Shown here piece after piece: positions 9,517 to 20,824 of a stretch of 64,000 nt of DNA (position 1 is the first letter of the stretch; every line of letters begins with the position of its first letter). Source of the stretch: Chrysopilus asiliformis (lineage: Eukaryota; Arthropoda; Insecta; Diptera; Rhagionidae); assembly GCA_964034945.1 (NCBI GenBank), contig OZ035961.1, positions 69,014,731 to 69,078,730 of the forward strand, written 5' to 3'. Position numbers and translations under genes: made by a program. The notes under the pieces are model-generated. The model saw nothing but the letters and a program-made list of their open reading frames with translations, did not search any database and was not told the origin of the DNA.

Positions 9517-12500
9517 ACGTCCGTCAAGTTAGCACTACAACTTTTGAAATTAGAAAAACTTTTTATTGGATTAATTGTCGCTTAATTGTCGTGATTTTGT
9601 CGTAAAAGAAAAAAAATTGTCGCGCTCATATTTTTCAAAAAAAGCGTGTGTAGTGCTAACTATGTAGCATAGTTAGCACTACACACCCTAGAAATCGGGT
9701 AATTCGCACGTTGAACTGGAAACTAATGATTGGATTAATTGTCGCTTGACCGTTATGATTTAGTCGTAAAATAAAAAAAATCCCGTCCCGAATAATTTTT
9801 CAAAAATTACCCCGTTTAAAGTCAAGTGATGGTATAAATTTCTTCTTTAATTTTTCCGTTTTCTTCCCATTTAATGGATAAAATTACACAGCAATTGGCA
9901 TTTTCAAAGCGAATTTGCATTTTTACATCAAATCCCACAATTTGAATTAAAAATCTTTCAAAAAACTATAAAAACTCATTGAATGAAATCAAGTTTACAT
10001 TGAATGTCCATTTGCTTGTTTTTCCCCATGAAAATTTTTTCGATTTTAAACGAAATTTTTTGATTTTCCGAATGACTTTAGCTAGAGATTTGAAATTTTG
10101 CACAAATGCGAGTAACGTTAAGAGAAAGAATTCGTAAAAAAATGGGGAAAATCGGATGACTCCTTCCCCCCTTCCCGCTGAAAATTGAAGTTTTTGGCGA
10201 TTTTCTCGAAAACGGTTCATCGTATCAACCACGTTGCAAACAGAAAAGTGTTTAGAATACAATTTTACATAATTCTCTCATATATCATAAAGTCGAGCGA
10301 GATATTTTTGGTGTTTTATGTCGCTCAAAAGTTTTCGATTTTCTTCGAAGGTTTTTTCCATTGCAGATTTGCATGAAATCAATTTTTTTTTCAAAAATTC
10401 ATATCTTTTGACCTGTTTATCGTAGGTGCACACTCTTTACAGCAAAATGTAGGAGAATTGTCTGAAATTTTCAAAAAAAGTGTCGCGAGCCAAATATTTC
10501 ATACAATTTTTTTCAGGACGAGCAAAAGATTCGGTAAATTCGAAAAAACTCCTTTTTTGGTTACTTATTTTAATGAAATTTTTTACTGTTAGATGCTGAA
10601 TACAATTTTCTACAACTTCTTTGAAGATACAAAGGTATTATTTCATACTACTTTCGTGTAGTGAACCGAAAACTAATCCATAGTGGCACAAATTTTATTG
10701 AAAAATTAAAAACGGGGAGAAAGAGTGCTCATATTGAATTTTGGTATATAGCCGAATTATGTAAAATTACATTGTAAACACTTTTCTTTTTGCAACGTTG
10801 TTGATACGATGAACCGTTTTCGAGAAAATCGCCAAAAACTTCAATTTTCAGCGGGAAGGGGGGAAGGAGTCATCTGATTTTCCCCATTTTTTTACGAATT
10901 CTTTCTCTTAACGTTACTCGCATTTGTGCAAAATTTCAAATCTCTAGCTAAAGTCATTCGGAAAATCAAAAAATTTCGTTTAAAATCGAAAAAATTTTCA
11001 TGGGGAAAAACAAGCAAATGGACATTCAATGTAAACTTGATTTCATTCAATGATTTTTAATAGATTTTTGAAAGATTTTCAATTCAAATTGTGGGATTTG
11101 ATGTAAAAATGCAAATTCGCTTTGAAAATGCCAATTGCTGTGTAATTTTATCCATTAAATGGGAAGAAAACGGAAAAATTAAAGAAGAAATTTATACCAT
11201 CACTTGATTTTAAACGGGGCAATTTTTGAAAAATTGTTCGGGACGGGTTTTTTTTTATTTAACGACAAAATCATAACGGTCAAGCGACAATTAATCCAAT
11301 CATTAGTTTCCAGTTCAACGTGCGAATTACTTCAGTTCTGGGGTGTGTAATGCTAACTAGACCATCATTTGGTTTAAACGGGGTAATTTTTAAAAAAATG
11401 TTCGGGACGGGGTTTTTTTTATTTTACGACAAAATCATAACGGTCAAGCGACAATTAATCCAATCATTAGTTTCCAGTTCAACGTGCGAAGTACCCGATT
11501 TCTAGGGTGTGTAGTGCTAACTATGCAACATAGTTAGCACTACACACGCTTTTATTGAAAAATATGGGCGCGACGATTTTTTTTATTTTACGACAAAATC
11601 ATAACGGTCAAGCGACAATTAATCCAATCATTAGTTTCCAGTTCAACGTGCGAATTACCCCAGTTCTGGGGTGTGTAATGCTAACTAGACCATCAGTTGG
11701 CTTTAAACGGGGTAATTTTTAAAAAAGTGTTCGGGACGGGTTTTTTTTTATTTTACGACAAAATCATAACGGTCAAGTGACAATTAATCCAATCATTAGT
11801 TTCCAGTTCAACGTGCGAATTACCCCAGTTCTGGGGTGTGTAATGCTAACTAGACCATCAGTTGGCTTTAAACGGGGTAATTTTTAAAAAAGTGTTCGGG
11901 ACGGGTTTTTTTTTATTTTACGACAAAATCATAACGGTCAAGTGACAATTAATCCAATCATTAGTTTCCAGTTCAACGTGCGAATTACCCCAGTTCTGGG
12001 GTGTGTAATGCTAACTAGACCATCACTTGGCTTTAAACGGGGTAATTTTTAAAAAATTGTTCGGGACGGGTTTTTTTTATTTTACGACTAAATCATAACG
12101 GTCAAGCGACAATTAATCCAATCATTAGTTTCCAGTTCAACGTGCGAAGTACCCGATTTCTAGGGTGTGTAGTGCTAACTATGCAACATAGTTAGCACTA
12201 CACACGCTTTTATTGAAAAATATGGGCGCGATGATTTTTTTTATTTTACGACAAAATCATAACGGTCAAGCGACAATTAATCCAATCATTAGTTTCCAGT
12301 TCAACGTGCGAATTACCCCAGTTCTGGGGTGTGTAATGCTAACTAGACCATCACTTGGCTTTAAACGGGGTAATTTTTAAAAAATTGTTCGGGACGGGTT
12401 TTTTTTTATTTTACGACAAAATCATAACGGTCAAGCGACAATTAATCCAATCATTAGTTTCCAGTTCAACGTGCGAATTACCCCAGTTCTGGGGTGTGTA

Positions 12501-12828
12501 ATGCTAACTAGACCATCAGTTGGCTTTAAACGGGGTAATTTTTGAAAAATTATTCGGGACGGGGTTTTTTTTATTTTACGACTAAATCATAACGGTCAAG
12601 CGACAATTAATCCAATCATTAGTTTCCAGTTCAACGTGCGAATTACCCGATTTCTAGGGTGTGTAGTGCTAACTATGCTACATAGTTAGCACTACACACG
12701 CTTTTTTTGAAAAATATGGGCGCGACAATTTTTTTTCTTTTACGACAAAATTACGACAATTAAGCGACAATTAATCCAATAAAAAGTTTTTCTAATTTCA
12801 AAAGTTGTAGTGCTAACTTGACGGACGT
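9517..12828. mobile_element. Foldback-type element, 3.3 kb, 9-bp TSD
   Basis: Inverted ends begin ACGTCCGTCAAGTTAGCACT and continue for well over 70 bp. They are flanked by identical 9-bp copies CAATGATGT (9508-9516 and 12829-12837). The left arm (9517 to about 10270) is matched in inverse by about 10780-11230 and by the right terminus. The right arm is expanded by a ~164-bp tandem array. The middle (10270-10780) has no coding frame. Long inverted arms with internal tandem repeats and a 9-bp duplication are features of foldback (FB-type) elements; a Mutator-like origin is an alternative. No transposase, so non-autonomous. Confidence 0.85.
11215..12720 (+). repeat. ~164-bp tandem array in the foldback right arm
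   Basis: Nine copies of a unit containing CAAGCGACAATTAATCCAAT, spaced 162-167 bp (about 11286, 11451, 11617, 11784, 11946, 12111, 12274, 12437, 12602). Two variants occur. Most units have CCCCAGTTCTGGGGTGTG followed by a spacer. A minority have the palindrome GTAGTGCTAACTATG.CATAGTTAGCACTAC (near 11512, 12170, 12666), which also occurs once near the left end (9650). Confidence 0.88.
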
Positions 12829-13044
12829 CAATGATGTATTGTGGGCAATCCATAAAATAAAAGATAGTTTTTTCTTCTTTCCAAAAACACTTTTTCACAA
12901 ATAATTTCAATTATAAACAAGTTACAATAACAAGGGAGAAATAGTTCAAACATGAAAACTTCAAAACTATATTTACGAAAAAAAAAAACAAAAACAAATA
13001 AACATTGACATTTGATGGCTCGCCAGCAAGAATATTCTTGGAAA

Positions 13045-13209
13045 TTATTTTTCGATATCATCATACGCGTCAATTAATGACACGAAAGTATTTAATTTTG
13101 GGATTTTCCTCTTAACTGGGCACTGTCCTAATATATTTGTGATCAAATGAAATTCTTCTTCACTAGATGAAGAAGAATCCAAGAAATCAACCACAAGAAT
13201 ATTTTCCAT
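13045..13209 (-). pseudogene. 54-codon fragment, possible PIF/Harbinger N-terminus
   Basis: Minus-strand ATG at 13209 to TAA at 13047. The peptide starts MENILVVDFLDSSSSSEEEF, an acidic Ser/Glu-rich leader of the sort often seen at the start of HARBI1-like proteins, then ends in a basic KRKIPK stretch. No DDE domain follows. The function is not recognised with certainty and it may be a chance frame. Confidence 0.3.
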
Positions 13210-13281
13210 TTTCAATTTGACACGATTTTGTTAGCCTTAACCTCAAAAGAGCAACTCAAATCTGACTACACTAGGCAGATC

Positions 13282-13825
13282 CAGTGTTGCCGAAAGTTCA
13301 AGAACAAAATTCCCTATGTGTAGGTGCAACACGTATGATTTTTACCTAGTTGGAGAATCATTTTTCCCTACAGTAAAAATGATTAAATTTAAATGTTGGA
13401 ATAGGAATGTACTATATAGGAATATAATATAATTTCCATTTTTGCCCTTTAGCGAACTTAGCCTTGTATTTTACGAAAAATGAATCTGCGTAAAATTTCA
13501 AGTCTCTAACTCAATCCGTGCGCCCGCAGACGGACAGACGGACGGACATGCAAAATTCAATTTTTTTCTCATTCTAAACAAACTGGTGTAATTCATTTTT
13601 GTGTGTGATGACACGGTCTTAGCGTTACAAACGGTAAGGCTAATTTAATACACCCTTTGGTTTCACCATACGGGTATAAAAAATGCCAAACATTTTTTTT
13701 GTGAATATTGGAATTTCCCTACAAATAGGTGAATTTTGAGAAAATTTCCCTACATATAGGTGAATTTTGAGAAAATTTCCCTACGCTTAATTTTAGGTTA
13801 AATTTCCCTACGTTCGGCAACACTG
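13282..13825. mobile_element. hAT MITE, TSD GGCAGATC
   Basis: Ends CAGTGTTGCCGAA / TTCGGCAACACTG with identical 8-bp flanks GGCAGATC at 13274-13281 and 13826-13833. The interior holds an inverted, truncated HINE (13432-13677). A relative of the same family lies 200 bp away at 14025-17989. Confidence 0.93.
13432..13677 (-). mobile_element. HINE copy 6, truncated, minus strand
   Basis: Has the ATACCCGTATGGTGAAACC start (read from 13677) and the core motif. It ends before the palindrome and 3' half. The GTCY tract is only ~16 bp. Confidence 0.82.
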
Positions 13826-13861
13826 GGCAGATCACAAAATTGCTCGAAAAATGCTCTTTTA

Positions 13862-14002
13862 GGCCTATGTTACACACGGCAACTTAAAGCGGCGACTTTT
13901 CTTAAGTATAGGCGAGAGAAGTGAGGGGCCACCGCTTCCCTCACTTGTCTCGCCTATACTTAAGAAAAGTCGCCGCTTAAAGTTTTCCCGTGTAAATAGG
14001 CC
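13862..14002. mobile_element. PIF/Harbinger-type MITE, near-perfect 141-bp palindrome
   Basis: Arms of about 65 bp (GGCCTATGTTACACACGG... and its inverse) with a tiny loop at 13929-13935, flanked by TTA on both sides (13859-13861, 14003-14005). A 3-bp TTA duplication fits the PIF/Harbinger target preference. Confidence 0.8.
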
Positions 14003-14144
14003 TTAGTGCTCACATACGGAGTACCAGTCTTGCCGAACGTAGGGATTTTTCCCTACAATAGGGAAATTTAACCTAAAATTAAGCGTAGGGAAATTTTCTC
14101 AAAATTCACCTATTTGTAGGGAAATTCCAATATTCACAAAAAAA

Positions 14145-14421
14145 ACATAACAAAAGCTATAATTGCCAATCTGGCAATTATTGAAAACCCGTATGGTGAT
14201 ATGGCATTGTTCGCAGTTTAAGTGAACGGCGAACAGTCGTATCAAAATTTCACTTTGAAGTCAAACTTTTTAATAAAAAATTTTAAAAGTTTTTCCAATC
14301 GGATTTTGATGTATAGGAGTTTGATGTAGAATCATATCCTAAATAATTTTTGTTCGTGCACTTTTTTGATAAGATGCACCGTTTTTGAGATATTCAAAAT
14401 TCATGCAAAATTCAATTTTTT
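14145..14421 (-). mobile_element. HINE copy 7, minus strand, interrupted
   Basis: Starts from its 3' end (CATAACAAAAGC, hairpin, CCCGTATGGTGAT) and runs to the GAGATATTC block. It then jumps to the GCAAAATTCAATTTTT block, so its middle is deleted. HINE copy 8 begins exactly in that T run. Confidence 0.8.
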
Positions 14422-14848
14422 ATACCCGTATGGTGAAACTAAAGGGTATATTAACTTTGCCTTACCGTTTGTAACGCCAAGATCCCGTCTTCACACACAA
14501 AAATGAATTAAACTAGTGTGTTTAGAATGATAAAAAAATTGAATTTTGCATGTCCGTCCGTCCGTCCGTCTGTGGCGCCGATTGCGGGCGCATGGATTGA
14601 GCTAGAGACTTGCGGGCGCAAGGGCTAGAGTTCGTTAATGTGAAAAAATGGACCAATAGAATACGAACGAAAAGGTTTTTTGCGAATATCTCAAAAACGG
14701 TGTATCTTATCAAAAAAGTGCAAGAACAAAAGTTATTTAGGATATGATTCTACATCAAAATCCGATTGGAATAAATTTTAAAAAATCTTATTGAAAAGTT
14801 TGACTTAAAAGTGGAATTTTGATACAACTGTTCGCCGTTCACTTAAGC
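14422..14848 (+). mobile_element. HINE copy 8, inserted into copy 7
   Basis: ATACCCGTATGGTGAAAC start, short GTCC/GTCT tract and core. It lacks the palindrome and ends at GTTCACTTAA, before the 3' subterminal repeat. Confidence 0.8.
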
Positions 14849-15236
14849 CCAAAATACAATTGGCCCAACACAACGTTTACGGCGACATTTCAGATTTTAA
14901 ACTCATAGGATTCTATGCTTCTAAATACAATCAATCGGACCAACTTTGCAGCCGTAAAAATTTCAATCGAATTTAACTTTTGTCGGCAGCTCGCCTACAA
15001 AATTTAGTGGTTGATTCAAAATGAAATCTTATGGGGATGTCATAAAATCTAAATTTCTTCACTTAAAGCAAGTATTAGGAAATATAGTTCGTATGCTGTG
15101 TTGCTTGTATGATAATTGGGTACAAAAAATGTTATATCTAGCTCACTGACTGTCAAAATTCAAATGAAAGAAATAAAGAATAATCAAGACCAAGGAATGA
15201 AAAAATGAATTTCGAATTACGAATAATTGCGCAATT

Positions 15237-16004
15237 GTAAAAGTTTTGGGAAAAAATGTTATCCTTACAGGACCTTCCGTTTAGGATTTGAAAAATCGAA
15301 CACCGGATTCGCGATTAGCGACCTCGAAAACCCCTTAGTACCAATTGTTTCAAGAAAAATTGGAAAAAGGACATTTGCGATTACTTTACAGGACTTTTTG
15401 GTTAGAATTTTGAAATTCCAACACCGGATTCGTGATCAGCGACCCCAAAAAACCCCTTATGCCGATTTTTCCGAGGAAAATGGTATTTATCCTTACAGGA
15501 CCTTTCGTTTCGAATTTTGAAAATCTAATATCGGATCCAAAAAACCCCTTATTTTTGCAAGAAAAATTTGAAAAAGGACATTTCCGTTATCCTTACAGGA
15601 CCTTCCGTTTCGAATTTTAAAATTCCAACAGCAGAGCCGTGATCAGCGACCTCAATAACCCTATAATGCCAATTTTTCCGGGGAAAAATGGGAAAAAGGA
15701 TATTTGCGTTATCCTTACAGGACCTTCCGTTTCGAATCTTGAAAATCTAATACCGGATTCGTGATCAGCGACCCCAAAGACCCAATAATGCAAATTTTTC
15801 CGGGGCAAAATGGAAAAAAGGATATTTTCGTTATCCTTACAGGACCTTCTGCTTTGAATTTTAAAAATCTAACATAGCTAAAAACCTGCTCCTGGCAACG
15901 CAGATAATTTTGCAAAAAACCGTGTAAAAATCGGTCCGGTAGTTTTTGAGTTTTGTAATCTCAAACAAACAGACAGACAAACAAACATCCATTTTTATAT
16001 ATAA
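15237..16004 (-). mobile_element. Helitron copy, 3'-truncated, in tandem with the next
   Basis: On the minus strand its start (TTATATATAAAAATGG, then a GTTTGTCTGTCTG tract) abuts the CTAG end of the Helitron at 16005-16636. It runs left through five ~110-120-bp units (CAGGACCTTCCGTTT...GATCAGCGACC). The 3' hairpin and CTAG end are missing. Confidence 0.75.
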
Positions 16005-16636
16005 CTAGCAGACCCTTCGTTGGCAGCTAAAAGTTTTTTGTATAAATTTTAGAATGCCAAAAAACCACAAATAACTTAAAAAGTTTTGGGAAAAAATGTT
16101 ATCCTTACAGGACCTTTCGTTTCGAATTTTGAAACTCCAACTCCAGATTCGTGATAAGCAACCCTGAAAACCTCCCAAAACCTGTTTTTGCAAGAAAAAT
16201 TGGAAAAAGGACATTTCCGTTATCCTTACAGGACCTTCCGTTTCGAATTTTAAAATTCCAACAACAGAGCCGTGATCAGCGACCTCAATAACCCTATAAT
16301 GCCAATTTTTCCGGGGAAAAATGGGAAAAAGGATATTTGCGTTATCCTTATAGGACCTTCCGTTTCGAATTTTGAAAATCTAATATCGGATTCGTGATCA
16401 GCGACTCCAAAAACCCTATAATGCCAATTTTTCCGGGTAAAAATGGGAAAAAGGATATTTTCGTTATCCTTACAGGGCCTTCTGCTTTGAATTTAAAAAA
16501 TCTAACATACATAAAAACCTGCTCCTGGCAACGGAGATTATTTTGCAAAAAACCGCGTAAAAATCGGTCCAGTAGTTTTTGAGTTTTGTAATCTCAAACA
16601 AACAGACAGACAAACATCCATTTTTATATATATAGA
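16005..16636 (-). mobile_element. Non-autonomous Helitron, 632 bp
   Basis: On the minus strand it starts TCTATATATATAAAAATG after an A (at 16637) and ends CTAG (16008-16005) before a T. This is the canonical Helitron insertion between A and T without target duplication. The terminal GCTGCCAACGAAGGGTCTGC precedes the CTAG. Three internal ~120-bp units. No Rep/helicase gene. Confidence 0.85.
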
Positions 16637-16640
16637 TTCC

Positions 16641-17831
16641 CAGAGATGGGAAACGAAATAAAAAATCATAACGTTATACATTTCGTTCGTAACGAAATTA
16701 AACTTTTATTTCGTTACGTTATTTCGTTTTGTAACGATAAAAAATTTAATTTCGTTACGTTTTAACGTTATTATTTCGTTACACATTGTATTAAAACTGA
16801 AAACAAAAAAACGCACTTTAATAATAGTTTATCACAAAGTAATTCAGTTCAGTTTCCATAAAAATAAATTCTATGAAAAATAATAAAACTTAGCAAAAAG
16901 AAAATACAAATAAAAACGAAAAAAAAATGTGATTATTAAGTTAAGAAATCAATAAAAAACATAAAAGAAAAAAAATCGCACAAAAGTTTTGTTCATTAAA
17001 AAAAAATTGCCCAACAAAAACGACATGTTTTGTGTCAATATCAAATACTAGCTTGCATACCCGTCGTTGCCGGGTTAAGTTTTTTTTGATGGCCTATGTT
17101 GGAGCTAAACTTCAGGCCAATCGGCTCGGTAGTTTCCCCGCGAAAGAGTAACATAGAGGAAGAGCTAAGTTTCGAGATCACTTTACCCCGTCCCCTTACT
17201 CCCCCCACCCCTCGCGGTACTTTTCCGTATGCCTATGTTGGAACCAGAACTACCACAGACACTCATGCCAAATTTCAAGTCAATCGGTTCAGCCGTTTTT
17301 ACGTGAAAGAGGAACAGACAGGCAGACACCAACTCATTTTTATATATTAGTATGATATTGAATTTTAGGCTATTTTGACGTCGCTCATTTTGAGCCGGAC
17401 TTTGCTTTCGAGAAATTCACTCTACTTACTGAAAAGAAAATATTTTCGATACCAAAAAAGTTGCTTAAAAGATTTCCTTATTCGTATCTTCAGAAATAGA
17501 GGGAATCGGGCCAAAACAAAATCCGATTTAGAATCAAAATACGATTAAAAATACTACTCCAATATTTTTAATTATATTTTATGCAGGTGGCAGGTCTGTG
17601 GGGCTATACTTGATGAACTTTTGTGGAAAATATCACAAAAAAATAATACTGAACAAAACAAGGAAAAATTAATAAATAACGAAAAAACGTTAAATATTTT
17701 TTCGTTTTTCGTTACGTTTTTGGTTATTGTAACGGAATTAAATTTTTATAACGTTATAACGTAATTTTGAAGAAAAAGCCCGAAAATAATTTCGTTTTTT
17801 CGTTACGTTACGATAACGTTTCCCATCCCTG
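16641..17831. mobile_element. hAT element rich in AACGTTA/CGTTACG
   Basis: Ends CAGAGATGGGAAACG / CGTTTCCCATCCCTG. The right flank reads GATATTCC (17832-17839); only TTCC of the left copy remains (16637-16640) because a Helitron entered the duplication. The interior is dense in TTTCGTTACGTT motifs in both orientations. No transposase frame. Confidence 0.8.
17048..17355 (-). mobile_element. Non-autonomous Helitron, 308 bp, inside a hAT
   Basis: On the minus strand it starts TCATACTAATATATAAAAAT after an A and ends with the hairpin AACCCGGCAACGACGGGT, then ATGCAAGCTAG before a T. It carries the CAAATTTCAAGTC core in inverse near 17270. Confidence 0.85.
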
Positions 17832-18390
17832 GATATTCCTATAAAGTACATTCCTATAAAGTACATTCCTATTCCAAAGTTTTTGCTGTAGGGAAAAATG
17901 TAGGGAAAAATGACTCTCCAAGTAGGGAAAAATCATACGTGTTGTACCTACACACAGGGAATTATGCTCTTGAACTTTCGGCAACACTGCGGACTACTTT
18001 CGTCACTCGAACACGTAACTCTTTTTCGAGCGATCAAAAAATCTCAGTCGAACACAAGTTCTCAGAGTGAGCAACTTTAGAGCAACTTCAGAGCAAAAAG
18101 AGCATGCCAGTCGAAAACGCCATAAGAGTTTTTGAAATAGTATGGCAATGTAAATGAGCGTAAAACTCCTAATATCCGAGTTTTAATTGTTAGTTTATCC
18201 TGCTTAAGAAACGCAGGGCAAGTATGTTTTAACCTGCGTATGAATTGCAGTTCAAATAAATAATTGTCCTGCGTAACAAAAAAAAACCGTTTTACAATAG
18301 TTCGAAACTATTAATTTTATAAATAGCAGGACAACAGGCAGTGGCAAAGCTACAGGCTAGATAGCGCCTAGTCAATTTTAAACCCATTAA

Positions 18391-18501
18391 CCCTTTCAGT
18401 CACCACGTACACTATAGTGTACACACTTTTCAGAAGCCATAACTCATAACTTGACTTGGTAAAAAGTGTGTACACTATAGTGTACGTGGTGACTGAAAGG
18501 G
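18391..18501. mobile_element. piggyBac-type MITE, 111 bp
   Basis: Almost a complete inverted repeat: arms CCCTTTCAGTCACCACGTAC... about 40 bp each, flanked by TTAA (18387-18390, 18502-18505). The arms contain the internal palindrome GTACACTATAGTGTAC. The TTAA target with CCCTT ends fits piggyBac. Confidence 0.88.
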
Positions 18502-18596
18502 TTAAATGCATTTGTGACCCAATTTTGATTTTTTGAGTAAAAAGCTGGACTACAGTGGACGTAATTTAAGAAAAATTAAAATTTTTGATCGATGAT

Positions 18597-19643
18597 ACTC
18601 GATAGTTTGTGGTGACATCCGAACAGAAACTGTGTTATAAGATGAGGCCTACATTAAAGCATTGTTTAGGGTATTTTGTTATGTTAAACTATGTTCAATT
18701 ATTTTTTTAAAGATCAAAATCAAAATTTTTACTGCCGCTGCTATGCTAAGCTGCTTGTAGTACAGATTTCACATTTATACTTTTTTTATGCTCCTCCTTT
18801 ATGTGTATTGAATCTGATGTATTGAATGTCATGTTATTTCGCTCTTAACGCCAAAAGCGTTTGCTGTGGTTTCCGACTCTCGTTCTTGGGAACGAAAATG
18901 ATTTCTATTTAAGTTTTCGCTTCTTGTTCAAAGCGGTTTGTGGGTCTCGCATAAAAATGAATGAAAGCCTCGAGCGATGGCTGTTGGGTATGATATATTT
19001 CATTAGTAAAAGAGCGATATTTCGCTCCCAGCATTAAAATTCTGTTCAGGGTTCTGACTTTTGATTTTCGAAATCGTAGTAAATCGGCCGAAAAATAGTA
19101 GTAGAATCGATGAAATAGTAAATTTATGTAAAACCTTCGTTTAATTTGAACGAAAGACTAGAAATGGGAGCGTTTTGAACACTGTATCTATGATATAAAT
19201 ATAAATATATAAAAATAAATAAACAAATTTCACACTTCTCTTATCATAAACCAATTATGAATAAAATTATTATACCCGTATGGTGAAACCGAATATCTCA
19301 AAAACGGTGCATCTTATCAAAAAAGTCCAAGAACAAAAGTTATTTAGGATATGATTCTACATAAAACTGCCACACATCAAAATCCGATTGGAATAAATTT
19401 AAAAAAAATCTAATTAGAAAGTTTGACTTCAAACTGGAATTTTGATACAACTGTTCGCCGTTCAGTTAAATCACCATATGGATTTTGAATAATTGCCAGA
19501 TTGGCAATTATAGCTTTTGTTATGTTTTAAATAAAAATTTGTTTCCTTAATTTCCTTTTCACTAAAATTTCTTACTTAAATATCTATTGGCGATCGTTGT
19601 AGGCGGTTCCACGTCTTCTGGCCGTCTCTACGAGACAGACACC
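18597..19643. repeat. Dispersed repeat X, copy B (inverted)
   Basis: Inverse of 4829-5920, diverged, and including extra sequence near 18830-19150 absent from copy A. Carries HINE copy 9. Confidence 0.72.
19272..19525 (+). mobile_element. HINE copy 9, internally deleted
   Basis: The first 19 bp join directly to GAATATCTCAAAAACGG, removing the GTCY tract, core motif and palindrome. Both subterminal repeats and the 3' hairpin are kept. The site is empty in repeat X copy A (near 4948). Confidence 0.87.
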
Positions 19644-20824
19644 TGCTTTTTTAGCAAAAAAAAAAACACTGTTATTTCACTTGTTAGGTTGCTTAAACAA
19701 AAAAAAATGCCTGGCAATGAACATTTTAAATGCCTTGTTGCGGAATGTTCTGCCGACAATACGAAATATCCCGAGAGTTTTGCATTTCTCACACAAAAGC
19801 AATTAGTGTCTTTACAAATCAAATGAAACAGACGATAATGTACTCTTCTTCAGGAAAAAATTTCTTACGCGTTTCGTAACTATATATCTCTAAACTATGA
19901 TAATACGCTAAGAAATCAAATAGCGCGAAACACAGATAGATTCTCTTTCGCACATTTCGACTCTCTCTTTCTAATGGGATCCCCTGATACATTACCAACC
20001 TTGACGAGTAAATAGGGATGTGTTGGCAACCTTGTTTGAAGAAATAGGGTGACCAACTAACCAAATCATGTGTTGATGTTTGAGGTTATGTTGAATAGTT
20101 CCTGAAATATTCTTCATTCAAAATGCCAAATGGAGTGTATAAAGCAAACGTGTCTATATCAAAGGACATGTATGATTGATTCTAATTAAAAAATTAAAAT
20201 TGCACTTCAAACTTATTATTATACTTTTCACATCGCGACACATTCAAATAAATTCGCGCCAAAATACTATCAGATGACATTCACATAAAACACGAGTTGG
20301 CAATCTTTCATTCTCGTGTGATAAACAAGGCGATCGGTAAGAGAAAGAAAGATCAAGATATGTGTTTGGCATAAATGACAGCTGGCTGCTGCAGAAATCA
20401 CAGCAGGGGACTCTCAACTTTAACTTTCAAGTGAAAAAGTGTAATATTTGCGTTTTGCACTGATTTTTTTTCGCATTTTTGAAGAACCGAATGTGCATAC
20501 TAGATTTAGCAGGTAAAGACTAACTATCTGTGTAATTTTCATGTAATTTGAACATGACTGCAGGTGAATTGACATGAAATTTGTATAACGCAAAATGTTT
20601 ACGAGTACAATTAGGTTGGGGGATACTGAATTCCCATGTTAAATCTGCTGCCGTGCTATTTTTCGGCTCGGAGGCTTTGTCCATTGTATATAAATCAGTG
20701 ACTAAAGTTGAAAAAAAATCAAGTTTTTGTCTTAAATTTTTTTATCTATAGCTTAATTTACACCAATACAAAAAATATATTGCATACGAAAAACACGGCA
20801 TGTTTTTATATTATTTTCGGCTAA
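19644..20824. other. Unassigned intergenic DNA
   Basis: No supported gene. Short frames such as MPGNEHFKCLVAEC (from 19707) show no domain. Confidence 0.3.

Larger units (their letters stand above)
14025..17989. mobile_element. hAT element enlarged by nested insertions, TSD CGGASTAC
   Basis: Same family as 13282-13825: CAGTCTTGCCGAACGTAGGG at the left and CGGCAACACTG at the right, flanked by CGGAGTAC (14017-14024) and CGGACTAC (17990-17997), one mismatch. Its own sequence is only a few hundred bp; the rest is HINEs (14145-14848), Helitrons (15237-16636) and a second hAT (16641-17831). Confidence 0.85.

Noticed and set aside
15227..16582. Overlapping 60-97-codon frames ([15 protein letters not shown])
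   Set aside because: Translations of the Helitron ~120-bp repeat unit, found on both strands and in many copies.
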